DNA of 64,000 nt from Tsukamurella sp. 8F (GTDB taxonomy: Bacteria; Actinomycetota; Actinomycetes; Mycobacteriales; Mycobacteriaceae), in assembly GCF_029167375.1 (NCBI RefSeq), contig NZ_JARFTP010000002.1:1-64000 (forward strand), written 5' to 3'. Positions 7,858-15,507 of this stretch are shown in pieces. Under the pieces are notes generated by a model. It did not search any database and had not been told where the DNA came from. It saw only the letters and a program-made list of their open reading frames with translations. How positions within the stretch are numbered: the stretch's first letter is position 1; the number at the start of each line of letters is the position of its first letter. A program made the position numbers and the translations under genes.

Positions 7858-8927
7858 ACACGCTCAAGCTCTTCGGCCTGGTATTGCGCCGCCGTGCGTT
7901 CCCGGCGTTGCTGGTGGTGCTGCTCGTGGCCGCGGTCGTAGGACTGCTGGCCGGCACCACGCGCCGCGACTACGTCGCGACCGCGACCCTGTTCATGCGG
8001 GCCCCGGACGTCAAGAGTTCTGCGAGTGCCTACCAGGGCGACCTGTTCTCGCGGCAACGTGTCGTGACGTATCAGGACCTGGTTACCAGCCCCGACCTCG
8101 CCCGGCGCGTCGTGGACAAGCTGTCGCTGCGCGACCAGCCGCAGGACCTCGTCACGAAGGTATCCGCCGACAACCCGAAGAACACGGTGCTGCTGGACAT
8201 CTCGGTCACCGACCCGGATCGGCGGCACGCGGTGGACCTCGCCAACGGGTACGCGCAGGTTTTCGGCGACTACATCGGCGAGGTCGAGCACGTCGACAAG
8301 AATTCGGACCTGCCGCCGCTCGCCACCGTTGTCGCGCCTGCCGATACGGCGCATACGACACGGGCCGGGATGCCGCCGGTACTGGTCGCCGTCGTTGCGG
8401 CGGTGGTCGCCGCGCTCGCGGTCGTCGCGGTGGTGGTCGCCCTGGAGTTCGCCGACCGCCGGATCAGGTCGCGGCGCCGGATAGAGGCCATTGCGGGCGT
8501 ACCGGTACTCGGGGTGCTCGGATCCACCGAGGCCCACTCCGACGGCGACCGCGGTCCGAGCCCCGAGGCCGAGCGCCTAGCGGTCACCGTCGCCCATCGC
8601 CTGCGTGGCACGGGTAGCGAGGCGACCGTGCTCGTTGCGGGCGCATCGTCCGCCGACGGCGCGGACGGCGTCGCCGAGCAGTTGCGCGCGACGCTGGCGG
8701 ACCGGGGCGTTAACGTGGTCGAGGGTGACGGTGATCCGGAGTCCCTCGCCTTCGCGCAGGCCGCGGCCGACGCCGACCGCGCGCTGGCCGTGGTGCGTCC
8801 TGGGGTCACGAGCCGCGTCGCGTTCGCGAATCTCATGCACGCCCTGCGGGTCTCGGAGACCGAGGTCGTCGGCGTCGTCGTGGTCGGCGCGCGGACGACT
8901 GCGACCGTGGCCGGAATCTACGCCTGA
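7854..8927 (+). CDS. Wzz-like polysaccharide co-polymerase with a dead kinase-like domain (2)
   Basis: This 357-residue paralogue of the preceding gene begins MNTLKLFGLVLRRRAF, followed by a first membrane helix. An extracellular domain with DYVATATLFMRAPD and FSRQRVVTYQDLVTSPDLA is typical of Wzz. A long second helix (PVLVAVVAAVVAALAVV) ends in the basic stop ADRRIRSRRRIE. The cytoplasmic end keeps the core strands (ATVLVAGASSADGADGVAEQ, DRALAVVRPG, EVVGVVVVG) but has no Walker A or A' motif and no Tyr cluster. It is the last gene of the plus-strand polysaccharide operon and ends 14 bases before the convergent GH71 gene. It could form mixed oligomers with the preceding protein; that is inference. 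Confidence 0.75.
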   Translation: MNTLKLFGLVLRRRAFPALLVVLLVAAVVGLLAGTTRRDYVATATLFMRAPDVKSSASAYQGDLFSRQRVVTYQDLVTSPDLARRVVDKLSLRDQPQDLVTKVSADNPKNTVLLDISVTDPDRRHAVDLANGYAQVFGDYIGEVEHVDKNSDLPPLATVVAPADTAHTTRAGMPPVLVAVVAAVVAALAVVAVVVALEFADRRIRSRRRIEAIAGVPVLGVLGSTEAHSDGDRGPSPEAERLAVTVAHRLRGTGSEATVLVAGASSADGADGVAEQLRATLADRGVNVVEGDGDPESLAFAQAAADADRALAVVRPGVTSRVAFANLMHALRVSETEVVGVVVVGARTTATVAGIYA

Positions 8928-8941
8928 GTTCCGAGTCCGGG

Positions 8942-10351
8942 TCACTCCGCCACGACGTACGTGAGGTCCTGGTAGCGCGGGGTGGAGATCACCTGCTCGG
9001 GTGAACGGGTTCGCACGCCGACGCGCCCGTCACGTTCCAACTCGGCCGAGACCGCGCCGGCGGCGAGCGGGGCGATGCAGTGCCCAGGGCCCGCCGGCAC
9101 CGAGCAGCGCGTCCGTCGGCCGCCGACCGTGATGACCACGGTGGCCGGCGCGGTCGTCAGTGTGACCGCCTCCGCGACGTCGACGGGGGCCGTGGTGCCT
9201 GCTGGTGTGTGGGCCAGCGCCGTCTGGACGATCGAGGGGGCCGGGGTGGCGAACTGCGTGCGGTGTACCAGGAACAGGCGGTCTCGGGTGATCTCCGGCG
9301 GACCGGAACGGAAGCCGGCGCGCCTGTATGCGTCGAGGTCCAGCAGGGCGTGCCCGCTCCGCTGCGTCGGCGCGAATGCGGTGCTCTCCGCGTAGTCGTT
9401 CCACGTGATCAGCTGCGCCCATTCGGCGTTCGAATCCTCGGCGGCCGCCCACATGTTGTCCAGTGTCTCGGTGCCGCCCGCCTCGTAGTACAGGTCAGCG
9501 TCCGGCCGGTAGTCCTGGAACGCTATGGGGGACATCCATATCCGCCCCAGGCGGTGCGCGCGTCGAGCCAGATCGACGGTGGACCCCCGGACCCGCCGAT
9601 CCGGATCCGTCGTCTGCGGGTCACGGGAGCCGCCCCAGGAACCGAGACCGTACGAGATCGGTGCGAACGCCTCGAGATTGCGGTCGGCGTCGAGTAGGAC
9701 GGGGACGAATGCGACCGGTCGCGTGAGCCGCGCGGCGAACTCGTCGAGCGTGCTGCGCCACCATGCCGGTGACTGTCGCTCTGCTCGGTAGGCCGACAGC
9801 ACCGGGCGGCCGTCGGGTAGGTGGTACGCGGACGCTGAGCGCAGCGATCCGGCGAGACGATCCGCGATCGTCGCCGGGCTCTCCCTGCCGAGCGCCCCGT
9901 CCATGTCGATCGTGGGCACGATGACGAAGCGCCCCACTCTCGAGGCCGCGGTCTCGAGGTCCGTGAGTACGGCGAGGTCGAGATCCGGGGCGATGACGTC
10001 GACGGTGAACCCGTCGATACCGGCGTTCCTCGCAGTCCGTACCTCCGACTCCAGATCCGTCAGGCGCCAGTCTCGGTCGAGTGGTGGCCTGATGCGCGGC
10101 CGGTCGCGCAGATAGCCGCCGTGCGCGAGATGCCGGCCCTCCTCGCCTGCCGGGGCGAGGTACTGCGTGGTGTAGTAATCCGTCGCTGCGGGCTGGTCGT
10201 CGATCGAGACGGGGAAGTGGGGGAGGTAGTGTGCGAACACCATCCGTTGCGGGTGCGGTGTGGGCCGGCTCGTCGGAGCGGACGCCTCGGTCCCGGAACA
10301 GGCTGCGGCGACGACGGCCACGAGGGCGAGGGCCACGGTACGGATCCTCAT
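8942..10351 (-). CDS. GH71-like (alpha-1,3-glucanase family) lipoprotein
   Basis: The protein has 469 residues with a lipoprotein signal peptide whose lipobox is VVAAAC (Cys at residue 18), followed by a Ser/Thr/Pro linker. The mature part opens QRMVFAHYLPHFPVS, the usual start of the GH71/GH99-like barrel. It continues with ARNAGIDGFTVDVIAPD, a strand carrying acidic residues, VGRFVIVPTIDMDG, and late WNDYAES, where barrel enzymes of this type place a catalytic-site acid. The last 100 residues look like a beta-sandwich accessory domain. GH71 enzymes cleave alpha-1,3-glucan, so an alpha-1,3-linked polymer made by the adjacent operon is an attractive but untested idea. The gene is divergent from the beta-helix acyltransferase (59-base gap) and convergent with the second Wzz gene. 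Confidence 0.7.
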   Translation of the reverse strand: MRIRTVALALVAVVAAACSGTEASAPTSRPTPHPQRMVFAHYLPHFPVSIDDQPAATDYYTTQYLAPAGEEGRHLAHGGYLRDRPRIRPPLDRDWRLTDLESEVRTARNAGIDGFTVDVIAPDLDLAVLTDLETAASRVGRFVIVPTIDMDGALGRESPATIADRLAGSLRSASAYHLPDGRPVLSAYRAERQSPAWWRSTLDEFAARLTRPVAFVPVLLDADRNLEAFAPISYGLGSWGGSRDPQTTDPDRRVRGSTVDLARRAHRLGRIWMSPIAFQDYRPDADLYYEAGGTETLDNMWAAAEDSNAEWAQLITWNDYAESTAFAPTQRSGHALLDLDAYRRAGFRSGPPEITRDRLFLVHRTQFATPAPSIVQTALAHTPAGTTAPVDVAEAVTLTTAPATVVITVGGRRTRCSVPAGPGHCIAPLAAGAVSAELERDGRVGVRTRSPEQVISTPRYQDLTYVVAE

Positions 10352-10398
10352 CGCCGAATCAACGCTCCTCGCCTGTGGTTTCCGGACATTTTACCCGC

Positions 10399-10404
10399 TA
10401 CGGT
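10399..10404 (+). promoter_or_regulatory. -10 box TACGGT, probable leaderless start
   Basis: TACGGT fits TANNNT and lies 6 bases before the GTG at 10411. No Shine-Dalgarno sequence is present there, so transcription and translation probably begin at the same base. Confidence 0.4.
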
Positions 10405-10410
10405 GGTGCG

Positions 10411-11190
10411 GTGCGCTATGTGGAGTTGCTGTGCTGGCTGTTGCCGGCGTCGCGGGTGAAGAACCTGGTCTTGCGACGGGTGTTCCGCCGCTCGGTCGCG
10501 CCCAGCGCCCGGATCGGTCCGACACTGCTGCTCGGTGTCCGCGAGGTGGAGATCGGCGAGGGCGTCACCGTGGAGGCGGGTAACGCGTTCCGCGGCCTGT
10601 CCCGGTTGCATCTCGGTGCCGAGGCGAAGGTGGGCTCGTGGAACTGGGTGTCGGCGCACCCGGTCTACCAGGAGATCGATCCAGCGGCCGGCACCCTGTT
10701 CGTCGACTATCGGGCGAAGATCGGCAGCAGGTGCTACGTGGACGCCTCGGGCACGGTGACGCTGGGGCGATACGCCGTGCTCGGGGGCAACCGGTGCACC
10801 GTACAGACGCACGAGCCGGACTTCGAGGCGGCGGTGCAGACCGTCGGCCGCATCGATCTCGAGGACTACGCGTTCGCGTCGACCGCCTCCGTGCTCCTCA
10901 AGGGCGCCCGGCTACCGGAGCGGTCGCTGCTCGCCGCGCACGCGACGCTCGTTGCGCCCCGGAGCGATGACGATCGCCGGCCCGGCGGGCTCTACGTGGG
11001 TACGCCCGCTCGGTATCGCAGGCCCGTCGACGGCGAGTACTTCCGCCGCACCGAGAACGTCATGACCGAGCATCGCATCGACTCACCTCAGGGCGCGATC
11101 GACTCCCTGCGCGCCGTGGCCGACTCCCCGCGCGCCGTGGCCGACTCCCCGCACGGCGTGGTCGGGTCGCCACGGGAGGGCACGCACTGA
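10411..11190 (+). CDS. Left-handed beta-helix (hexapeptide) acyltransferase
   Basis: The protein has 259 residues. After a basic N-terminus (VRYVELLCWLLPASRVKNLV) come repeated hexapeptide turns of the left-handed beta-helix fold: ARIGPTLLLG, VEIGEGVTVEAGN, AKIGSRCYVDASGTVTLGRY, and a late LLKGARLPERSLLAAHATLV. The end VGTPARYRRP is the typical close of WbbJ/WcaF-type O-acetyltransferases. The longer open frame from 10231 overlaps the divergent gene, and the GTG at 10411 is the first sensible start. Its position beside the polysaccharide operon suggests O-acylation of a sugar. The C-terminus is unusual: about 32 residues of heptapeptide repeats (see the repeat at 11080). Confidence 0.75.
   Translation: MRYVELLCWLLPASRVKNLVLRRVFRRSVAPSARIGPTLLLGVREVEIGEGVTVEAGNAFRGLSRLHLGAEAKVGSWNWVSAHPVYQEIDPAAGTLFVDYRAKIGSRCYVDASGTVTLGRYAVLGGNRCTVQTHEPDFEAAVQTVGRIDLEDYAFASTASVLLKGARLPERSLLAAHATLVAPRSDDDRRPGGLYVGTPARYRRPVDGEYFRRTENVMTEHRIDSPQGAIDSLRAVADSPRAVADSPHGVVGSPREGTH
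11080..11175 (+). repeat. 21-bp tandem repeat encoding a DSPxxVA heptapeptide tail
   Basis: Four in-frame 21-base units (11080, 11101, 11122, 11143) and a 12-base partial unit encode DSPQGAI, DSLRAVA, DSPRAVA and DSPHGVV, then GSPR, at the C-terminus of the acyltransferase. The middle units are nearly identical in DNA, which indicates recent slippage. Confidence 0.9.
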
Positions 11191-11201
11191 CGGCGCGGCG
11201 T

Positions 11202-11207
11202 TAACGT
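11202..11207 (+). promoter_or_regulatory. -10 box TAACGT, probable leaderless start of pepQ
   Basis: TAACGT fits TANNNT and ends 6 bases before the pepQ ATG at 11214. The intervening bases are GGGGGC. Confidence 0.4.
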
Positions 11208-11213
11208 GGGGGC

Positions 11214-12287
11214 ATGCCCGAGACCCACGCCCGCCGTCGCGCTGCCGCCCGCGCCGCGCTCGGCGACACCGCTGACGCCCTCCTCGTCACCGATCTGGTG
11301 AACATCCGCTACCTCACCGGTTTCACCGGTTCGAATGCGGCGCTGTTGATCGACTCGGAGGCGAGCGGCGACGTGGTGGCCACCGACGGTCGCTACACGA
11401 CCCAGATCTCCGAACAGGCCCCGGATCTCGAGGCGATCATCGAGCGGGATTGCGCTGCGGTTCTGCTGGGGCGCCTCGCGGCCGGCCGGCGCGTCGCATT
11501 CGAGGCCGCGAACGTTTCGGTCGCGGCGCACGGGCGCCTCGCCGGGATCGGGCCGGCGCTCGTGGCGACGCAGGGCCTCGTCGAGGGTCTGCGCGAGGTG
11601 AAGGACGCCGACGAGGTCGCGCTGATCGCCCGCGCGTGCGCCATCAGCGACGAGGGGCTCGCGGCTTTGATCCAGGCGGGCGGCATCGTGCCGGGCCGTA
11701 CCGAGAAGCAGGTGGCTCGTCAACTGGAGAACCTGATGTTGGACTTCGGTGCGGAGGACGTGGCGTTCGAGACCATCGTCGCCGCGGGTGCGCACTCGGC
11801 GATCCCACACCACCGCCCGACGCAGTCGGTGCTGCGAGCGGGCGACTTCGTCAAGATCGACTTCGGCGCGAAGTACTCGGGCTACCACGCGGACATCACC
11901 CGCACATTCGTCCTCGGCGAACCCGCGGCGTGGCAGCTCGAGGTCTACGACCTCGTGCGTGACTCGCAGCGGGCGGGGCGGCAGGCCCTGGCGCCGGGCG
12001 CGGACGCACGGGCGGTCGACGGGGCCGCGCGCGCCGTGATCGCCGACGCGGGCTACGGTGAGCACTTCGTGCACGGCCTCGGCCACGGCGTCGGACTCGA
12101 GATCCACGAAGCGCCGTCGGTGGGATCGCTCAGCACCGGTACACTGTCCGACGGTGCTGTGGTCACCGTCGAGCCGGGCGTGTACCTGCCGGGGCGCGGC
12201 GGCGTGCGAATCGAGGACACCCTGGTGGTCCGTTCGGGCGGGCCTGAGCTCCTCACCCACACAGCCAAAGACCTGATCACACTGTAG
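11214..12287 (+). CDS. pepQ: M24 metallopeptidase, Xaa-Pro dipeptidase/aminopeptidase type
   Basis: The protein has 357 residues with two parts: an N-terminal creatinase-like domain (VNIRYLTGFTGSNAALLI) and a pita-bread catalytic domain. All metal and catalytic elements are visible: HHRPTQ, VKIDFGAKYSGYHADITRT (two metal Asp), HGLGHGVGLEIHE, VEPGVYLPG and GVRIEDTLVV. The enzyme is cytoplasmic and releases N-terminal residues before proline. The order pepQ-efp-nusB is common in actinobacteria and links peptide recycling with translation and transcription factors. The gap to efp is 13 bases. Confidence 0.9.
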   Translation: MPETHARRRAAARAALGDTADALLVTDLVNIRYLTGFTGSNAALLIDSEASGDVVATDGRYTTQISEQAPDLEAIIERDCAAVLLGRLAAGRRVAFEAANVSVAAHGRLAGIGPALVATQGLVEGLREVKDADEVALIARACAISDEGLAALIQAGGIVPGRTEKQVARQLENLMLDFGAEDVAFETIVAAGAHSAIPHHRPTQSVLRAGDFVKIDFGAKYSGYHADITRTFVLGEPAAWQLEVYDLVRDSQRAGRQALAPGADARAVDGAARAVIADAGYGEHFVHGLGHGVGLEIHEAPSVGSLSTGTLSDGAVVTVEPGVYLPGRGGVRIEDTLVVRSGGPELLTHTAKDLITL

Positions 12288-12300
12288 GAGATAGTAATCC

Positions 12301-12864
12301 GTGGCGACTACCGCTGACTTCAAGAACGGCCTGGTGCTCAACCAGGAAGGCCAGCTCTGGCAGATCATCGAGTTCCAGCACGTGAAGCCGGGCAAGGGCC
12401 CCGCGTTCGTGCGCACCAAGCTGAAGAACGTGACGTCGGGCAAGACGGTCGACAAGACCTTCAACGCGGGTGTCAAGGTCGAGACGGCGACGGTCGATCG
12501 CCGCGATTTCTCGTACCTGTACCACGACGGCAGCGACTACGTGTTCATGGACGCCGAGACGTACGACCAGATCAACCTCCCGGCGGAGACCGTCGGATCC
12601 GGCGCAGACTACCTGCTGGAGAACATGACCGTGCAGATCTCCGTGCACGAGGGTGAGGCGCTCTTCGTCGAGTTGCCCGTCACCGTCGAGCTCGTGGTCC
12701 AGCACACCGACCCGGGTCTGCAGGGCGATCGCAGCACCGGTGGCACCAAGCCCGCGACTATGGAGACCGGCGCCGAGATCCAGGTGCCCCTGTTCATCAA
12801 TACCGGCGACAAGCTGAAGGTCGACTCGCGCGACGGCAGCTACCTCGGTCGCGTCAACTCGTAG
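12301..12864 (+). CDS. efp: Translation elongation factor P
   Basis: The protein has 187 residues with the normal three-domain EF-P length. The domain I loop is KPGKGPAF, with Lys32 at the tip that reaches the P-site tRNA; this is the actinobacterial form of the loop. The end GSYLGRVNS is typical of the last OB domain. EF-P relieves ribosome stalling at polyproline. The GTG start follows TAGGAG at 12286-12291 with a 9-base spacing. Confidence 0.96.
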   Translation: MATTADFKNGLVLNQEGQLWQIIEFQHVKPGKGPAFVRTKLKNVTSGKTVDKTFNAGVKVETATVDRRDFSYLYHDGSDYVFMDAETYDQINLPAETVGSGADYLLENMTVQISVHEGEALFVELPVTVELVVQHTDPGLQGDRSTGGTKPATMETGAEIQVPLFINTGDKLKVDSRDGSYLGRVNS

Positions 12865-13365
12865 GTGACGGGCAACCAGGGGGCCAGGACTCCCCGCAAG
12901 AAGCTCGGTGCGCGCCACAAGGCGCGACGCCGGGCCGTCGACCTGCTGTTCGAGGCGGAGGCCCGAGGTGTCACCGACCTGGCCGAGCTCCTGACCGAGC
13001 GCGCGGCGATGGCGGAGGACGATCAGGCGATGGCCCCGGTCAGTGATTACACCGCGACGCTCGTCGCGGGCGTCGGGACGGACCGCGGGCAACTGGACGC
13101 CGTCATCGAGTCACACCTGCAGCAGTGGACGCTGGCGCGGTTACCGGCGGTCGACCGCGCGATCCTGCGGGTCGCGGTGTGGGAGCTGCTGAACGCCACC
13201 GACGTGCCCCCGGCCGTCGCGGTCGACGAGGCCGTAGAGCTCGCCAAGGAGCTGTCTACCGACGATTCGCCGAACTTCGTCAACGGTGTATTGGGCCGCG
13301 TCGCGACTGTCGCGCCCCAGGTCCGCGCAGCCGCCGCCGCGGAGCCACAGGAGACTCGGGAGTAG
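12865..13365 (+). CDS. nusB: Transcription antitermination factor NusB
   Basis: The protein has 166 residues and is all-helical: [20 protein letters not shown] at the N-terminus (the RNA-binding Arg-rich helix), [14 protein letters not shown] in the centre and [27 protein letters not shown] near the end, all hallmark NusB stretches. It joins NusE on boxA RNA in rRNA antitermination. The GTG start follows the efp stop directly, with no gap, so it is coupled to efp. It is convergent with the GMC oxidase gene, with a hairpin between them. Confidence 0.95.
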   Translation: MTGNQGARTPRKKLGARHKARRRAVDLLFEAEARGVTDLAELLTERAAMAEDDQAMAPVSDYTATLVAGVGTDRGQLDAVIESHLQQWTLARLPAVDRAILRVAVWELLNATDVPPAVAVDEAVELAKELSTDDSPNFVNGVLGRVATVAPQVRAAAAAEPQETRE

Positions 13366-13408
13366 TCCGGAACGGGCAGATCGGCGCCGTCCGAAGGCCA
13401 GCGGTCAT

Positions 13409-13442
13409 CCGATCGCACTCGTGGACCGCAGCATGCGATCGG
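13409..13442. terminator. Inverted repeat between convergent nusB and GMC oxidase genes
   Basis: CCGATCGCA (13409-13417) pairs perfectly with TGCGATCGG (13434-13442) across a 16-base loop. There is no T-tract. The position between convergent genes fits a bidirectional terminator. Confidence 0.5.
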
Positions 13443-15437
13443 TCACTGTAGCCGGCCGGCCAGCGCCTGCGCGTTGAGGATCGCGAGCGCCGCGATGGAC
13501 GCCATCGGGTGCACGCCCGCAGCGCTGGGCAGCATCGACGCGTCGGCGATCACGACGTTAGGCACGTCCCAGAGCGCCCCCTCCGGGTCGGCGGCGGAGT
13601 GCCGCTCGGCCGAACCCATGCGCGCGGTCCCCATGGCCTCCTGCGACATCAGGGCCAGTTCGCCCGGTCCGTAGCCGGCGTCGTGCTCGCCGCGCAGGAA
13701 GGCCTCCCGCGACCGCACGCCGGGGACGTAGTCGCCGCCGCGCTGGTGGCCGGTGAAGATGCGCCGCGCGCCCGCACCCTCCAGGATCCGCACCGCGGTG
13801 TCGATGCCGTGCCGCACGTGTCTCCGGTCGGCCTCGGACAGGTTGTACTTCACCGTCGGCTCGCCGGACCGGTCGACGGTGACCTCGCCCGAGCCCCGGT
13901 CGCGTGTCACGATGCGCACGTGTGACAGGTGCGGGAGCTGTCGCATGATGTTCAGATGCTCGTTCGCGCCGCGCCACGGGGCGAACGAGGCCGCGAGCGC
14001 CGGTGTGGCGGGCGCGGTGTCGTAGAGGACGCCGAAGCCCGCTCCGTCGAGGTCGGCGTGGTCGTCGCAGTAGCGAGCCGTCATCGTCCCGGACCACGGT
14101 GCGACCAGGCCGTCGAAGACCCCGAAAGCCGTTGCAGTCGGGTGCAGGTGCAGGTGGCGTCCCACGTGCGGGCCGCCGATGCCGGACCTGCGCAGTAGTG
14201 CGGGCGTCTGGATCGCGCCTGCCGCGACGACTACGGCACGGCACTCCACGGTGAGCCAGGATCCGCCCGACGTACGTGCGACGACCCGCCGGGCTCTGCC
14301 GTCCCCCACATCGATCGACCGCACGTCCACGCCCGTCACGATGCGCGCGCCGCGTCGTTCCGCGTCTCGCAGCCACGTGGCGGTCGTCGTCCGCTTCCCG
14401 CCCAGGCGGCAGTTCAGGCATCGTCCGGACCCGTCGACGTGGTCGCAGTCCTCGACGGCCCGTGGCACGGTACGCACCCCCAGCCCGAGCTCGCGACAGC
14501 CCTTCTCCAGCAACTCGTCGCGAGTCGACGGGCTGGATCCGCTCGAGGTCACGTCGAGCCGGCGCCACACCGCTTCGAGCGCGGCGTCGAAGTCCTCGTT
14601 CATCGGGAGGCCGCGGGACCCCCAGTCGGCGCGGACCTGTTCGGAGGGCCGGAAGCAGCCGGCGTACCCGACGACGCTGCTGCCGCCCAGGCACTCCCCG
14701 GCGAGCAGCGTGGTCTGCGCGTTGTCCGTGAGGAAGGGCGACCCCGCGTACAGGTCGGTGAGTGCGTGGAACTCGGTCGAGAGGTGATCGGGCGGCGCGT
14801 GGTAATCGCCCTTCTCCAGCACCATGACGTCGAGCCCCGCCTCGGTGAGCACCGATGCGGCGGCCGATCCGCCCGGGCCCGAACCGATCACGACGACATC
14901 GCACTCGGCACTCGCATCGATCTCGTACCGCGTGGGTGAGAGGGGCTTGAGGGCCCGCTGCGCCCGCCCGCGCAGGCGCTTGCGGTGCGGCGCAGGCGGG
15001 AACCCGATCGCCTGCCACACGGGGGAGTAGCCGGAGGAGCCGGGCGCGACGTAGTAGGACATCACCGAGAGGCTGCGAATCCGCTTGAACAGGACCCGCT
15101 TCTGCTCGAACCGCGACTGCGCGAGGTCGATCAGGATCCGCTCGCGCTCCGCCTGCGACAGGTCCCGGAACAGGCGGCCTCGCGTACCCAGCACCGCTGT
15201 CGCGAAGATGCGGTTGTCCCACGTCGAGAGGAACGACCGGAGGCCGCCGTCGTCGTCCCCGTAATGGGGGCTGCGGTCGACGAGGTCGAGCGCGACGCCG
15301 ACGGTGCCGATCGCGGTCGCCGCGGGGATGGCGACCCCGTCGCCGGGTGCGAAGGTGTCCACGATCGCAGCGAGCGTCGCGCGCTGGTCGGCGGAGAGAT
15401 CCATAGGCCGAACGTACTGGTAGGCTTCCGGCTGCAT
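13443..15437 (-). CDS. GMC-family long-chain alcohol oxidase-like flavoenzyme
   Basis: The protein has 664 residues. Residues about 15-130 form a helical N-terminal domain of the kind found in long-chain fatty alcohol oxidases and gluconate dehydrogenase subunit 3. A GMC core follows, with the FAD Rossmann motif VVVIGSGPGGSAAASVL, a Cys-rich patch (CDHVDGSGRCLNCRLGG) and the C-terminal active-site region GVHPMASIAALAILNAQ. The family oxidises alcohols with FAD and passes electrons to oxygen or a carrier. The ATG at 15437 is chosen because AAAGGA precedes it by 8 bases; ATG 15404 has no such site. This start is only 18 bases from the first pyrR leader hairpin, so the pyrR promoter probably overlaps this gene's 5' end. 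Confidence 0.8.
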   Translation of the reverse strand: MQPEAYQYVRPMDLSADQRATLAAIVDTFAPGDGVAIPAATAIGTVGVALDLVDRSPHYGDDDGGLRSFLSTWDNRIFATAVLGTRGRLFRDLSQAERERILIDLAQSRFEQKRVLFKRIRSLSVMSYYVAPGSSGYSPVWQAIGFPPAPHRKRLRGRAQRALKPLSPTRYEIDASAECDVVVIGSGPGGSAAASVLTEAGLDVMVLEKGDYHAPPDHLSTEFHALTDLYAGSPFLTDNAQTTLLAGECLGGSSVVGYAGCFRPSEQVRADWGSRGLPMNEDFDAALEAVWRRLDVTSSGSSPSTRDELLEKGCRELGLGVRTVPRAVEDCDHVDGSGRCLNCRLGGKRTTTATWLRDAERRGARIVTGVDVRSIDVGDGRARRVVARTSGGSWLTVECRAVVVAAGAIQTPALLRRSGIGGPHVGRHLHLHPTATAFGVFDGLVAPWSGTMTARYCDDHADLDGAGFGVLYDTAPATPALAASFAPWRGANEHLNIMRQLPHLSHVRIVTRDRGSGEVTVDRSGEPTVKYNLSEADRRHVRHGIDTAVRILEGAGARRIFTGHQRGGDYVPGVRSREAFLRGEHDAGYGPGELALMSQEAMGTARMGSAERHSAADPEGALWDVPNVVIADASMLPSAAGVHPMASIAALAILNAQALAGRLQ

Positions 15438-15454
15438 CAAGACATCCTTTGGAA

Positions 15455-15503
15455 CCGTCCGGTGAGGCGGAGAGTTGCCGTCCGGTGAGGCGGAGAAGGA
15501 GGT
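15455..15503 (+). promoter_or_regulatory. Two tandem PyrR-binding hairpins ending at the pyrR ribosome binding site
   Basis: The 16-base element CCGTCCGGTGAGGCGG occurs at 15455-15470 and again at 15478-15493, inside a 19-base direct repeat. Each copy folds as a five-pair stem CCGUC/GGCGG closing the hexaloop CGGUGA, which fits the CNGNGA loop and UCC/GG stem of the PyrR-binding loop known from Bacillus. The second copy is followed at once by AGAAGGAGGT, the Shine-Dalgarno of pyrR, so PyrR bound there would block ribosome entry. This agrees with the translational repression reported for mycobacterial pyr genes. A possible -10 is TAGGCT at 15421. No antiterminator/terminator pair was found. 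Confidence 0.7.
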
Positions 15504-15507
15504 CCAT

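Noticed and set aside
6514-8927. Active BY-kinase in the Wzz pair
   Set aside because: The Walker A lysine motif and Tyr cluster are absent from both proteins, so kinase activity is not supported.
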